This document shows positions 7,870-16,606 of a stretch of DNA of 45,622 bases, piece by piece. The DNA comes from Flavobacteriales bacterium. GTDB taxonomy: Bacteria; Bacteroidota; Bacteroidia; Flavobacteriales_E; Vicingaceae. Location of the stretch: assembly GCA_002401955.1 (NCBI GenBank), contig NVUQ01000025.1, forward strand, positions 1 through 45,622, given 5' to 3'. The notes beneath the pieces were generated by a model. That model was not told the origin of the DNA. It worked only from the letters and a program-made list of their open reading frames with translations, and searched no databases. The translations under genes and the position numbers were made by a program. The stretch's first letter is position 1. Each line of letters opens with the position of its first letter.

Positions 7870-10074
7870 ATGCACAAAAAAGGCTCTTCAAAATTGGTTG
7901 AAACAGTGAATGATGAAATTTATAAATCATTGTTTATGTTTTCTATTGATGGAATATTTATAATTGATAAAGAAACTCAAAAAATTATTGATTTAAATCA
8001 AGCTGCATTGAATATGTTAGGTTATACAAAGAATGATTTAATTGATCAACCTATAACATCTATTTACCCAAATGAAGTGCTTCCTTATGTTGAAACTAAA
8101 ATTAATGAATTAATAGAAAATGGTAATGTAAAGTTTGAAACGCAGCAGCAAAATAAAGCAGGAAAACTAATTGAGGTTGAAGTAAAAAGTTTTGTTTTTA
8201 AAAGTAATGGAAGAGATGTTTTTCAAGCTATAGTTACTGATATTTCTTCAAGAAAAAAAAGTGAGAATGAAGCTAAATTTGTTAAACAAAAGTTGGAAGC
8301 CATTTTTTCTGAGGCAAATATTGGGATGGTTGTTCTTAATGAATCTTTAAAATATATTGAGGTAAATAAAAAGTTTTGTGATTTTGTGGGATATTCCGAA
8401 AAAGAGCTCTTGAATCTTACTCCAATTGATATAACTTCTCCTGATGATATTGTGAAAACTATTAAAGTGATAAATAATATGATGGAACAAGGGGGAAGTG
8501 AAGAGGCTATTATTAAAAAATATATTAGAAAAGATGGAGGGTGTGTATGGGGTGAAGTAAGAAAGAAACAGGTTAAATTAAGTTCAGGAAATATTTTATA
8601 TTGTGCTACCATAGTAGATGCAACTGACAGAATTATGCAGGAAATGGAATTGCTAGAGGCAAGAGAAAAATTAGCTAATATAATTGATTATGCTAGAGTT
8701 GGGATTACTTATGCAGATGAAAGAGCAGTATTAATATCTGCTAATCCAGTATTTGTGAAATTGTTGGAATATAATGATCAATCTGAAGTTATAGGTCTAA
8801 GTATAGCTGATTTTACACATCCAGAAGATATAAAAAAGGATTTTGATTTATTGCAAGAGATTCGCACAGGGAAGCGAGATGGCTTTCAAATAGAAAAGCG
8901 ATACATTACCAAAAAACATAATATTGTTTGGGTTGACCTTCAAGTATCTGTAGTTAGAAATGAAGATGGTCAAATAGTAAATTTTGTTGGTATGATCTCT
9001 AATATTACAGATAAAAAACATAGAGAATCAGATTTTTTTTCAAGCGAAGAGAGATTGATTTTAGCTACTACACATGCAGGAATTGGGATATGGGATTGGG
9101 ATATAAAGCAAGATGTCTTGATTTGGGATGATTTAATGTTTGAGCTTTATGACGTAAAAAAAATTAACTTTTCAGGTGTATATAAAGCTTGGGAAAAAGC
9201 CTTGCATAAAGATGATGTAGATTCTGTAAATAAAGAAATAGCAATGGCTTTATCGGGTGAGAAGGAATTTAATGCTGTCTTTAGAATTATTACTTCAAAT
9301 AATAATGTTAAATATATTCAAGCGAAAGGAAATGTTCAATTCGATGAAAAGAATAAAGCCATTAGGATGGTAGGGATTAATTATGACGTTACCGAAAAGG
9401 AAATGCATTATTTTAAAATTCAAAATGCCATAATTAAAACAGAAGAAGCCGAAAGGCAACGAATATCACATGATTTACACGATGGTTTAGGTCAAACAAT
9501 TGCTGCTGCAAATATGTTCATGAATACTATGGAAAGCATGGCTGAAGAATATTTTGATAACAGGTCAATGAAAATATTTAATATTGGGAAAGAACTTATT
9601 CAAAAAGCAGCAAGAGAAACCAGGTTGGTTAGTCATAATATAATGCCAAGATCTTTAAAACAATTTGGACTCGAAAAAACAATATCTCAACTATTAAATA
9701 ATTATGAGACCATCAATAAAGACTTGTCAATTAGTTTTAATTCTAATTTGAATAATAATCGCTTTAATGGAGAAAAAGAATTAACTCTCTTTAGAGCTAT
9801 ACAAGAATCTGTTAATAATGCAATAAAACATTCAGGATCAAATAAAATTAAATGTAATTTAAAAAAGGTTGAAGATACTTTAAATATTGAGGTAAATGAT
9901 TATGGTATTGGTTTTGATATCGATAAAATAAAAAAGGATAATACTGGAATAGGCTTGGTTAGTTTATCTCAAAGAGTTAAAATGATAGGTGGAAAACTTG
10001 AGATTAATAGTGTTTTAGGAAAAGGAACTACAGTTAAAATAGTAGTTAATTTAAAAGACAATGAAGCGTTATGA
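7870..10074 (+). CDS. Multi-PAS sensor histidine kinase (HisKA_3/NarL class)
   Basis: A soluble-looking sensor kinase of 734 residues with no signal peptide or membrane segment. Four PAS domains follow one another (roughly 18-130, 140-260, 265-385 and 395-510). Then come the HisKA_3 dimerisation box ISHDLHDGLGQT, with predicted phosphoacceptor His537, and a HATPase_c domain with NDYGIGFD and GIGLVSLSQRV. Kinases of this class normally signal to LuxR/NarL-type response regulators; none is encoded nearby, so its partner lies elsewhere. A paralogous kinase follows at 10646. The gene is inserted between folD and a truncated copy of the folD 3' end, which overlaps this gene's stop codon, suggesting acquisition as cargo. 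Confidence 0.9.
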   Translation: MHKKGSSKLVETVNDEIYKSLFMFSIDGIFIIDKETQKIIDLNQAALNMLGYTKNDLIDQPITSIYPNEVLPYVETKINELIENGNVKFETQQQNKAGKLIEVEVKSFVFKSNGRDVFQAIVTDISSRKKSENEAKFVKQKLEAIFSEANIGMVVLNESLKYIEVNKKFCDFVGYSEKELLNLTPIDITSPDDIVKTIKVINNMMEQGGSEEAIIKKYIRKDGGCVWGEVRKKQVKLSSGNILYCATIVDATDRIMQEMELLEAREKLANIIDYARVGITYADERAVLISANPVFVKLLEYNDQSEVIGLSIADFTHPEDIKKDFDLLQEIRTGKRDGFQIEKRYITKKHNIVWVDLQVSVVRNEDGQIVNFVGMISNITDKKHRESDFFSSEERLILATTHAGIGIWDWDIKQDVLIWDDLMFELYDVKKINFSGVYKAWEKALHKDDVDSVNKEIAMALSGEKEFNAVFRIITSNNNVKYIQAKGNVQFDEKNKAIRMVGINYDVTEKEMHYFKIQNAIIKTEEAERQRISHDLHDGLGQTIAAANMFMNTMESMAEEYFDNRSMKIFNIGKELIQKAARETRLVSHNIMPRSLKQFGLEKTISQLLNNYETINKDLSISFNSNLNNNRFNGEKELTLFRAIQESVNNAIKHSGSNKIKCNLKKVEDTLNIEVNDYGIGFDIDKIKKDNTGIGLVSLSQRVKMIGGKLEINSVLGKGTTVKIVVNLKDNEAL

Positions 10075-10165
10075 TATTAATGATGAAGAGGTAGCTGGTG
10101 GAGTAGGATCAATGACAATTGCTTCTTTATTAAAGAATACATTGTTGGCAGTACAAGAAAGATAA
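10073..10165 (+). pseudogene. Truncated in-frame copy of the folD 3' end
   Basis: Read in the folD frame, this segment encodes a DINDEEVA start, then [20 protein letters not shown] and ER before a stop. It corresponds to the last ~40 codons of folD with about 10 codons ([10 protein letters not shown]) deleted. The 71 bp at 10095-10165 align without gaps to 7590-7660. Of the codon changes, five are synonymous (TTG/TTA, AAA/AAG, GCG/GCA, GTT/GTA, CAG/CAA) and three are not, two of them at the extreme C-terminus. This pattern suggests a diverged allele rather than random decay. It has no start codon and no likely product. Confidence 0.9.
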
Positions 10166-10645
10166 GCCTTGTTTTTTAGAAGTTTTAGTGCAGAGGTAAA
10201 CACCCAACAATGGTTTTTGTATAATGCCGATAGATAATTAAAACCAGAGAATGAGAGTAACGAAATTATCGGGCATTTTGTTTACAAATCGGTATAAATC
10301 ATCTTCACTATCTTTTCTTAACTTGGAGGAATACGAACATATGTCTTTAAAATTGTATACGATAAGCCACCGTTTTGTCGTATTTCACATGTTTTAGTCG
10401 GTAAAAGTTACGGTTTTGTCTAAAAAATATCTACTCATCTCTCTGTTTGCGGTTGAGTTATTAAAATAAAATAGGTGTAAAACCTAATGGTGGTAATGGT
10501 TGCTGGTCTCTTGCATTATCGATTACTTATAAAACACCCTTAACTCCTTAATTTACATCACTTAAAGATAGGTATATATACTGGTTTATTGTCGGTTGTA
10601 TTGGTATATCTTGTAACATGTATTGTATGCTTTAATTAATCGAGT
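10166..10645. other. Intergenic region upstream of the second histidine kinase
   Basis: No coding region could be supported in these 480 bases. They contain one copy of a 95-bp dispersed repeat (10203-10297), two similar short words around GTTTTGTC (about 10370-10380 and 10411-10421), and a perfect palindrome GTATATATAC (10572-10581). A promoter for the kinase is expected, but no full TAnnTTTG box with convincing spacing was found. Confidence 0.5.
10203..10297 (+). repeat. 95-bp dispersed repeat, copy A
   Basis: It begins CCCAACAATGG and ends CGGTATAA. It matches copy B at 25564-25658 over the full 95 bp without gaps, with about 10 mismatches. An internal inverted repeat GATAATT/AATTATC could form a stem with a ~24-nt loop. 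The flanks outside the 95 bp are unrelated to copy B. Confidence 0.85.
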
Positions 10646-13117
10646 ATGAGAAAAATTTTACCTTCAAAACATTCTAATGTAGTGCTAAAAGAGATTGAAA
10701 CTAAAATAACCGATTTAAATACAGATCATCTACTTGTAAAAAACAAGGAAAAAATAAGGCCAGAGTTATTAACTTGGAAAGAAAAAAATGTATGGCTTGA
10801 TAACGCTCCTGTTTGCATCGAGATAATTGATTCAGCTTATAAGCTTCAACATGTCAGTCTTTATGGTATTGAATTGTTAAAGATTAAAAATATTAATAAT
10901 TTCTATGAGAAAAGCTATCCCTATGCGTTTTATCCCGATTTGGCGAAAGATATTCTAGATAAAAACTTAGAAAAAGTTAAAATAACGGGTAAAACAATTT
11001 CCGAAGAATATTGGGTGAACAGTACCCAGGGAGATGAGTTTTGTTTTTTATCAAAGATTACTAGGGTTGATTTCGAGAATGGAGCTTTCAATTATCTAAT
11101 GGTCGTTTCGGTGGATATTACCTTAAGAAAAAAAGAAGAATTAAAGCTACTAAATTTAAGTAATAGTCTAAAGAGTTCCAATCATAACCTTAAAAATATA
11201 AATCATAACCTTAAGATATTAAATTCCTTTTCCGATAAAATTCAAAAGGCCTTTACCATTAATGATGTTGTTAGGTCTATTGCAAAAAATGCAATTTTCG
11301 AATTTGATAATATTGATTGTGAGATATATTTAATTGATGAAAGTGGTGAATACATGATGCAAACTGCGGCTTTTATAAATGAAAAATTAGGGCTAATTAA
11401 GAAGCTAAAACCTATTAAAATTAAAGTTGGTGAGGGTCTTGTAGGAAATGTAGCATCTACGAAAAGTGGTAAAATTATTTCTACTTTTAATCATCCAACA
11501 TATATCATAAATGGTGTAGAACGGCTATCAGAAATAGCCGTTCCTATAATCTATAATAACAATGTATTAGGGGTTATTTATGCGGTGCATTCAGAAAGTA
11601 ATTTCTTTCCAGAAACGCATCTAGAACTTTACCAAACCGTAGCAGCAATGACTGCCAGTAAATTAATTCAAACGAAGGATTATGAGAGATTGGTGCAATC
11701 AAAGGAAAAATTAAAAGAAAATCAAATCAAATTGATCGCGTCTCAAAAAATTTCCAAATTAGGCCATTATGAATTTTATTTTTCAACCAATTTATGGGAA
11801 AGCTCAAAATCATTAGATGAGATATTGGGGTTTGATAAGTCATATATAAAAAATAAGAAAGGGTACTTAGATGTTATTTGTTATGATAATCTTGATGACA
11901 TTAGAACGTATTTTAACCAATTAATTCGATCCAAATCAAAAAATTTTTACAAAGAACATAGGGTTATCAATGTGAAAACCAAAAAGATTAAATGGGTAAT
12001 TAATAAAGGAGTTTTTATTTATAATGAAAATAATATTCCTGTTAAAATATTTGGAACAATTCAAGACATTACCAAACGTAAAATTGCAGAAGAAAAGTTA
12101 ATTAAACGAGAAGAACGTTTTAGAAACTTGTTCGAAAATTCTATGGAAATTACCTTAATAGCCAATAAAGAAGGTGAAGTTGAATTTGTAACTGCTGCTG
12201 TATATCAATTAATGGGATATAGGGTTGATGAGTTAATAGGTCAAAATCTATTTAATTATATCCATCCAGATGATGTTGTAGAAGCTCATGAAAGATTTGA
12301 TACAAGGTATAAGGAAGGAGGTAGAGGTATTTATAGAATATTTAGAGTAAAAACAAAATCAGGAATTTACAAACACCTTAGAATGATAACATCCAATCAT
12401 TTTTCTGAATCAAGTATAAATGGATTTGTAATTAATGCACATGATGTTACAGCATTAATAAATGCAGAAAAGGAAAAATATAACGCAATATTTGAAACAA
12501 AGGAAAGTGAACGTAAACGTATTTCTCATGATTTACATGATGGTTTAGGTCAAACTATAGCCGCGGCAAACATGTATATGAATTCTTTAGATGATTCTTT
12601 GTCTGATCAATTGAATGAAGAAACTTATTTGCTCTTTGAAAAGGGTAAAAACCTTGTTTATGAAGCTACCAAAGAAGCAAGAATAGTAAGTCATAATTTT
12701 ATGCCTGATTCATTAAAAGATTATGGATTGGAGCATGCTTTGGGAAAATTATTAAAGAATTATCAAATCATTAAGAAGGAGTTAACCATCTCATTAAACT
12801 CTAATTTGGGAGTTAAGAGATTTGAGGGGGAAAAGGAATTAACCCTGTTTAGAATTGTACAAGAATTAGTTAGTAATGCGTTAAAACATGCAAATTGTAA
12901 GCAAATTAAGGTGGATATTAATATAAATAAAACCGAGTTATGCCTTAAAGTGATTGATGATGGTGTTGGTTTTAATGAAGATGAGGTAGCCCAAAAAGAA
13001 GACCTAGGAATAGGGTTAAAGGGCTTAAAAGAAAGAGTGAATTTTTTAAATGGAAAATTATTAATTGAAAGTAGACCTTTAAGAGGGGCTTACATAAGTG
13101 TATTGATTAGTCTTTAG
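10646..13117 (+). CDS. PAS/GAF sensor histidine kinase (HisKA_3/NarL class)
   Basis: A second large cytosolic-type sensor kinase (823 residues). It has an N-terminal PAS-like domain (~48-165), a short coiled-coil rich in SNHNLKNINHNLK, a GAF domain (~195-345), two PAS domains (~365-475 and ~485-610), the ISHDLHDGLGQT box with predicted phosphoacceptor His631, and a HATPase_c domain with DDGVGF and GIGLKGLKERV. The catalytic third is closely similar to the kinase at 7870, so the two are paralogs with different sensor halves. No response regulator is adjacent. The sensed signal is unknown; GAF domains of this kind may bind small molecules or redox cofactors. Confidence 0.9.
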   Translation: MRKILPSKHSNVVLKEIETKITDLNTDHLLVKNKEKIRPELLTWKEKNVWLDNAPVCIEIIDSAYKLQHVSLYGIELLKIKNINNFYEKSYPYAFYPDLAKDILDKNLEKVKITGKTISEEYWVNSTQGDEFCFLSKITRVDFENGAFNYLMVVSVDITLRKKEELKLLNLSNSLKSSNHNLKNINHNLKILNSFSDKIQKAFTINDVVRSIAKNAIFEFDNIDCEIYLIDESGEYMMQTAAFINEKLGLIKKLKPIKIKVGEGLVGNVASTKSGKIISTFNHPTYIINGVERLSEIAVPIIYNNNVLGVIYAVHSESNFFPETHLELYQTVAAMTASKLIQTKDYERLVQSKEKLKENQIKLIASQKISKLGHYEFYFSTNLWESSKSLDEILGFDKSYIKNKKGYLDVICYDNLDDIRTYFNQLIRSKSKNFYKEHRVINVKTKKIKWVINKGVFIYNENNIPVKIFGTIQDITKRKIAEEKLIKREERFRNLFENSMEITLIANKEGEVEFVTAAVYQLMGYRVDELIGQNLFNYIHPDDVVEAHERFDTRYKEGGRGIYRIFRVKTKSGIYKHLRMITSNHFSESSINGFVINAHDVTALINAEKEKYNAIFETKESERKRISHDLHDGLGQTIAAANMYMNSLDDSLSDQLNEETYLLFEKGKNLVYEATKEARIVSHNFMPDSLKDYGLEHALGKLLKNYQIIKKELTISLNSNLGVKRFEGEKELTLFRIVQELVSNALKHANCKQIKVDININKTELCLKVIDDGVGFNEDEVAQKEDLGIGLKGLKERVNFLNGKLLIESRPLRGAYISVLISL

Positions 13118-13299
13118 TTAACCTGAAAAAACGAGTTTAATTTTTCTGATTATGAGCGAATTATAGAACCAATACTTGGTAAGGATTAGGCTACTTGCTG
13201 TCTATAATGCCAATTTTTATATTCAGAGTCCCTCATTTCTTTTTTTATAGGTGTTAACGGGTAAATTTAAAGATAAGCGATGTAATCATTATTTCACAT

Positions 13300-14580
13300 T
13301 TAATAATTGTATTTATCTTTCCATTTATCCTTTAAAAACTTTCTGTAACTAGCTTCTTTAGCGTTGTTTCCTGGTTCGTATAATTTAGTGCCTTTTACTT
13401 CGTCAGGTAAAAATTCTTGAGCACCATTACTGCCTTCGTAATTATGAGAATACTTATAGCCATCACCGTAACCAATATCTTTCATTAGTTTAGTTGGTGC
13501 ATTTCTAATGTGTAACGGAACGGGTAGTGTTCCAGTTTTTTTAACCAATTCTTGTGCTTGATTAATTGCCATGTAAGAAGCATTACTTTTTGGTGAATTG
13601 GCTAAATAAACTGTTGTTTGAGAAAGAATAATTCTACTCTCAGGGAAACCAATTACGTTAACTGCCTGAAAACAGTTGTTAGCAATAACCAATGCTGTTG
13701 GGTTAGCATTTCCTATATCTTCTGATGCAGAAATTAATAATCTTCTAGCAATAAATTTAGCATCTTCGCCTCCCTCAATCATTCTGGCTAACCAATAAAC
13801 AGCTGCATTAGGATCACTACCTCTTATCGATTTAATAAAAGCAGAAATGATATCATAATGCTGATCTCCTGCTTTATCGTAACGTACAATATTTTGCTGT
13901 ACAATTTTTAAAACGTTATCGTTAGTAATCTCAACCTTATCAGTATCAAAACTATTAACAACAATTTCTAAGGTGTTTAATAATTTTCGAGCATCACCAC
14001 CAGATAGTTGAAGTAACGATTCGTACTCTTTTATTTTTATTTTTTTCTTTTTCAGAAATTCATCAGTCGTTAAAGCAATTTCAATTAATTGCAATAAGTC
14101 TTCTTTGGTTTGTTCTTTTAATACGTAAACCTGACAACGAGAAAGTAGGGCAGAGATAACTTCAAAAGAAGGGTTTTCGGTAGTTGCACCAATTAAAGTG
14201 ATAATTCCTTTTTCTACTGCACCTAGTAATGAATCTTGTTGCGATTTACTAAAACGATGAATTTCATCAATAAACAATACAGGATTATTAGTGCCAAAAA
14301 ATTGTTGAGATTTTGCTTTTTCTATGATTTCTCTAATATCCTTAACTCCAGAATTTATAGCACTTAATGAATAGAAAGGACGCTTTAAATAATTGGCAAT
14401 AATGTTAGCCAACGTAGTTTTTCCAACTCCTGGAGGACCCCAAAATATCATAGAAGGAATAATTCCTTTTTCTATAAAAGTACGGAGCGTACAACCTTCA
14501 CCAATAAGGTGTTGTTGTCCGATATAATTCTCAAAGGTATTAGGCCTAAGCCTTTCTGCTAATGGGGTTAAATTGCTCAA
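13300..14580 (-). CDS. rarA: Replication-associated recombination protein RarA (MgsA)
   Basis: An AAA+ ATPase related to clamp-loader subunits and RuvB that acts at stalled replication forks. Walker A GPPGVGKTT is at 48-56 and the Walker B region DEIHR at 105-109. Also seen are the sensor motif GATTENPSF and the C-terminal tetramerisation region with YKYSHNY. At 426 residues it is full length. The start appears to be TTG: the family-typical LTPLAERLRP begins at residue 4, and an in-frame stop lies only three codons upstream of the TTG, leaving no ATG alternative. It converges with the histidine kinase at 10646, with 182 bp between them and no clear terminator. Confidence 0.95.
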   Translation of the reverse strand: MSNLTPLAERLRPNTFENYIGQQHLIGEGCTLRTFIEKGIIPSMIFWGPPGVGKTTLANIIANYLKRPFYSLSAINSGVKDIREIIEKAKSQQFFGTNNPVLFIDEIHRFSKSQQDSLLGAVEKGIITLIGATTENPSFEVISALLSRCQVYVLKEQTKEDLLQLIEIALTTDEFLKKKKIKIKEYESLLQLSGGDARKLLNTLEIVVNSFDTDKVEITNDNVLKIVQQNIVRYDKAGDQHYDIISAFIKSIRGSDPNAAVYWLARMIEGGEDAKFIARRLLISASEDIGNANPTALVIANNCFQAVNVIGFPESRIILSQTTVYLANSPKSNASYMAINQAQELVKKTGTLPVPLHIRNAPTKLMKDIGYGDGYKYSHNYEGSNGAQEFLPDEVKGTKLYEPGNNAKEASYRKFLKDKWKDKYNY

Positions 14581-14620
14581 TATTATTTATATAATAAGGT
14601 AAAATTAATCATTATTCCTT

Positions 14621-14726
14621 GTCATTCTGAACAATAATTTATCTCTATTTTAATAGAGTAATAAATTGAATGGAAGAATCTGTTCGATAAACAACTACAC
14701 TAAAATAGATTCTTCAGGGCATTTTT
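14621..14726 (+). repeat. GTCATTCTGAACAAT-type intergenic repeat, copy 1
   Basis: It shares ordered boxes with the minus-strand copy at 28741-28836: GTCATTCTGAACAAT, then ATTTATC, GAAGAATCTGTT and TAGATTCTTCA, with variable spacers. A related arm begins again at 14745 and forms the 3' end of the DUF1697 gene. Confidence 0.75.
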
Positions 14727-14743
14727 ATAAGAAATAAATAGCT

Positions 14744-15295
14744 TTAAAAATTTTCTTCAGAATGACATTGCGAGTTAGCCATCTCTAGCAACTTATTAGT
14801 CGTTCTCAAATTTCTAGTGGTAGCAGAAACCTTTAGTTTATTTTCAAAAAAGTTATTACTCAGTTTAGCTTTTCCATAACCATTTGGACAATGGAAGTAA
14901 ATCATTTTGTGCCCTAGATTATAAAATTCATTATCAAAATTAAACTCTGACAATGTTTTAATATTTTCTTTCTCAGGTTGTTCAGCTAAAAAAACAAAGT
15001 ACATTTTTTCAATACCCTGATAAGGATTGTTCTTTAAAGCTTTTTCAACTTCTGTTGGAAGTAAAATTAAATTAGGAACCTCAAATCCGTAATGAGACTG
15101 AATTTTGTTAAAAATAACTTGTTGTAAATCAGCGGTTTTTGTTTCTTGATATTCAAAAACAACATTTCCGCTTTGTATGTAGGTTTGAACCTTGGTAAAA
15201 CCCAATTCTTCATACAAACTTTTTAAATCAGCCATCAAAATTTTCTTTTGACCACTAACGTTTATTCCGCGAAGTAGGGAGATATAGGTTTTCAT
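14744..15295 (-). CDS. DUF1697 family protein
   Basis: A small cytosolic protein of the DUF1697 family, recognisable from the N-terminal YISLLRGINVSGQKK, the YIQSGNVVF motif and the C-terminal TTRNLRTTNKLLEMA. The family has no settled function. It is 183 residues, normal length. Two oddities stand out. The last residues (CHSEENF) and the stop are read from an arm of the GTCATTCTGAAGAA intergenic repeat, so the C-terminus has been replaced or extended by repeat sequence. The first ~17 codons recur as a truncated direct copy at 15915-15964, beyond the next gene. Both ends have therefore been rearranged. Confidence 0.85.
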   Translation of the reverse strand: MKTYISLLRGINVSGQKKILMADLKSLYEELGFTKVQTYIQSGNVVFEYQETKTADLQQVIFNKIQSHYGFEVPNLILLPTEVEKALKNNPYQGIEKMYFVFLAEQPEKENIKTLSEFNFDNEFYNLGHKMIYFHCPNGYGKAKLSNNFFENKLKVSATTRNLRTTNKLLEMANSQCHSEENF

Positions 15296-15377
15296 TTTTT
15301 AATCTTTTAATTTTAGGGAACAAAAAAAAGAAGAATAATTAAATTCCTCTCTTTAAAATTGAATATTTTAATGATGG

Positions 15378-15779
15378 TTAATCTGATATGATAACGGTGA
15401 AGTTGCTTATTTCTTTCTCCTCCTTGTTCTCATTAATCAATACAATTTCTTCAATATAAATTTTTTCCGGAGAAAATTCTTTTATTTTTTTATGAATTTT
15501 TTCACTCAATGTGCCATCAAACTGATGTATCACATGATAATTCTTGTTTGAGGTCATGCCAACAGAGAAAGATTTTACTTTCCAGTTTTTATCATTCAGT
15601 GTTAATTGTTGGCAATTGGAGAATGCTGTTTTTGAAATCGTAACCGTTCTAAAGGTTTTTCCACTTTTAGTAATAGAATTTGTTGAAGGTAGATTACAAA
15701 TGCTAGCTTCAAGATCATTGTTTGCAAAAAGACAAGTTGAAATTATGGCAGCAACAATGGTTAAAGTTAATTTTTTCAT
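15378..15779 (-). CDS. Secreted protein of unknown function
   Basis: A 133-residue protein with a clear signal peptide (MKKLTLTIVAAIISTCLFA, cleavage near residue 19-20). The mature domain of about 110 residues has two Cys (in SICNLPS and FSNCQQL) and mixed alpha/beta character, and I do not recognise the family. There is no T9SS tail, so it is probably periplasmic. It lies between the DUF1697 gene and a truncated copy of that gene's 5' end, which marks it as probable cargo of an insertion or duplication. Confidence 0.7.
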   Translation of the reverse strand: MKKLTLTIVAAIISTCLFANNDLEASICNLPSTNSITKSGKTFRTVTISKTAFSNCQQLTLNDKNWKVKSFSVGMTSNKNYHVIHQFDGTLSEKIHKKIKEFSPEKIYIEEIVLINENKEEKEISNFTVIISD

Positions 15780-15914
15780 AGCGATAGGTTTTAGTGATTC
15801 ATTAATATGTTATCGAATATAAGAAAATATTATTTTTTAATTAATGCATTTAACAAAACTTTAACAAAAGAATAGTTGTTAAATAAGGCTACTAGATTTA
15901 GCATTTTAATCTTT

Positions 15915-15964
15915 TTTTGACCACTCACGTTTATTCCGCGAAGTAGGGAGATGTAGGTTTTTAT
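15915..15964 (-). pseudogene. Truncated copy of the DUF1697 gene 5' end
   Basis: Fifty bases match 15246-15295 with three mismatches. Read in frame they encode KTYISLLRGINVSGQ, preceded by ATA instead of ATG. Inside the coding sequence the changes (TAT/TAC, GTT/GTG) are synonymous, as is AAG/AAA at the edge. The fragment lies directly against the stop codon of the 193-residue membrane protein gene. With its start lost and only ~17 codons left, it is a scar. Confidence 0.9.
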
Positions 15965-16545
15965 TAATAATCTATAGATAGTTTAGCATTTGTTTTACTG
16001 TAGTTTTTTATGTTTTCTCTTTTATTGTTTTTTATTATTACTAATGTATTTTCAATATTGATTATATCATGAGAGTCTTTAAGGAGTTTTGTTTCAATTT
16101 CATATTGAATATTATATAACTCAAGAATGAAATCCAATTCTAAAACACTCTTATTAGCGATTTTAAGTTGATTTTTAAATTTATTTAAAGGGGTAACAGC
16201 ATAAGGTATTAAGCCTAAACCGGTAGCTCCGATAATTAAAGTTATTGTAGTCATCCAACCAGTTTCCCAAAGGGCAATTGTAAATAAATAATCTGCTATT
16301 AAAACAATTAGAGCTATACCTAAAAAAGTATATAAATGTAGATATATTCCAGATTTCCTATTTTCTATTAGCTTAAGGTTAGAATCTAATTCAACAATTT
16401 TTTGCTCTAATCCTTCTCCAAACTCTTTAATAGTACATTTTTCTGCAAACGTTGGTTTTTTCTCAGTAACACCACAATAAACTCCAGTAGTAAAGTCCAT
16501 TTTTTTATGTTCGCATAGTAGGCAGTGGGCTGTGCTTTTAATCAT
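15964..16545 (-). CDS. Membrane protein of unknown function with N-terminal Cys cluster
   Basis: A 193-residue protein I cannot assign. The N-terminal 40 residues carry Cys/His in a zinc-ribbon-like arrangement (HCLLCEH, YCGV, KC). A coiled-coil-like segment (~45-65) follows, then two membrane segments (about 67-87 and 95-115), then a helical Lys/Asn-rich C-terminal part. Its stop codon abuts the DUF1697 5' fragment. Its upstream region, which should hold the promoter, is occupied by a repeat ending in GAGAATGAC (16563-16583). It may be a redox or metal-sensing membrane protein, but that is a guess. Confidence 0.65.
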   Translation of the reverse strand: MIKSTAHCLLCEHKKMDFTTGVYCGVTEKKPTFAEKCTIKEFGEGLEQKIVELDSNLKLIENRKSGIYLHLYTFLGIALIVLIADYLFTIALWETGWMTTITLIIGATGLGLIPYAVTPLNKFKNQLKIANKSVLELDFILELYNIQYEIETKLLKDSHDIINIENTLVIIKNNKRENIKNYSKTNAKLSIDY

Positions 16546-16562
16546 AATTTCATTTTCAGATT

Positions 16563-16583
16563 CCCAGTCAAGCTGAGAATGAC
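16563..16583 (-). repeat. Partial GTCATTC-type repeat arm
   Basis: On the minus strand this begins GTCATTCTCAGCTTGACTGG, a form of the dispersed repeat often seen in Bacteroidota genomes. It sits between hldD and the 193-residue membrane protein gene, 18 bases from the latter's start. Confidence 0.5.
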
Positions 16584-16606
16584 ATTAATCTTTGAACGAC
16601 AAAAAA

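Noticed and set aside
94..10165. Integrase attachment sites or a genomic island using ffh and folD ends as att sites
   Set aside because: No integrase or transposase is seen in the window, and the repeats are diverged, contain deletions and differ in which gene end is copied.
7870..13117. Hybrid two-component systems or a hidden response regulator between the kinases
   Set aside because: No receiver domain or LuxR-type helix-turn-helix coding sequence could be found in either strand of the 10075-10645 gap.
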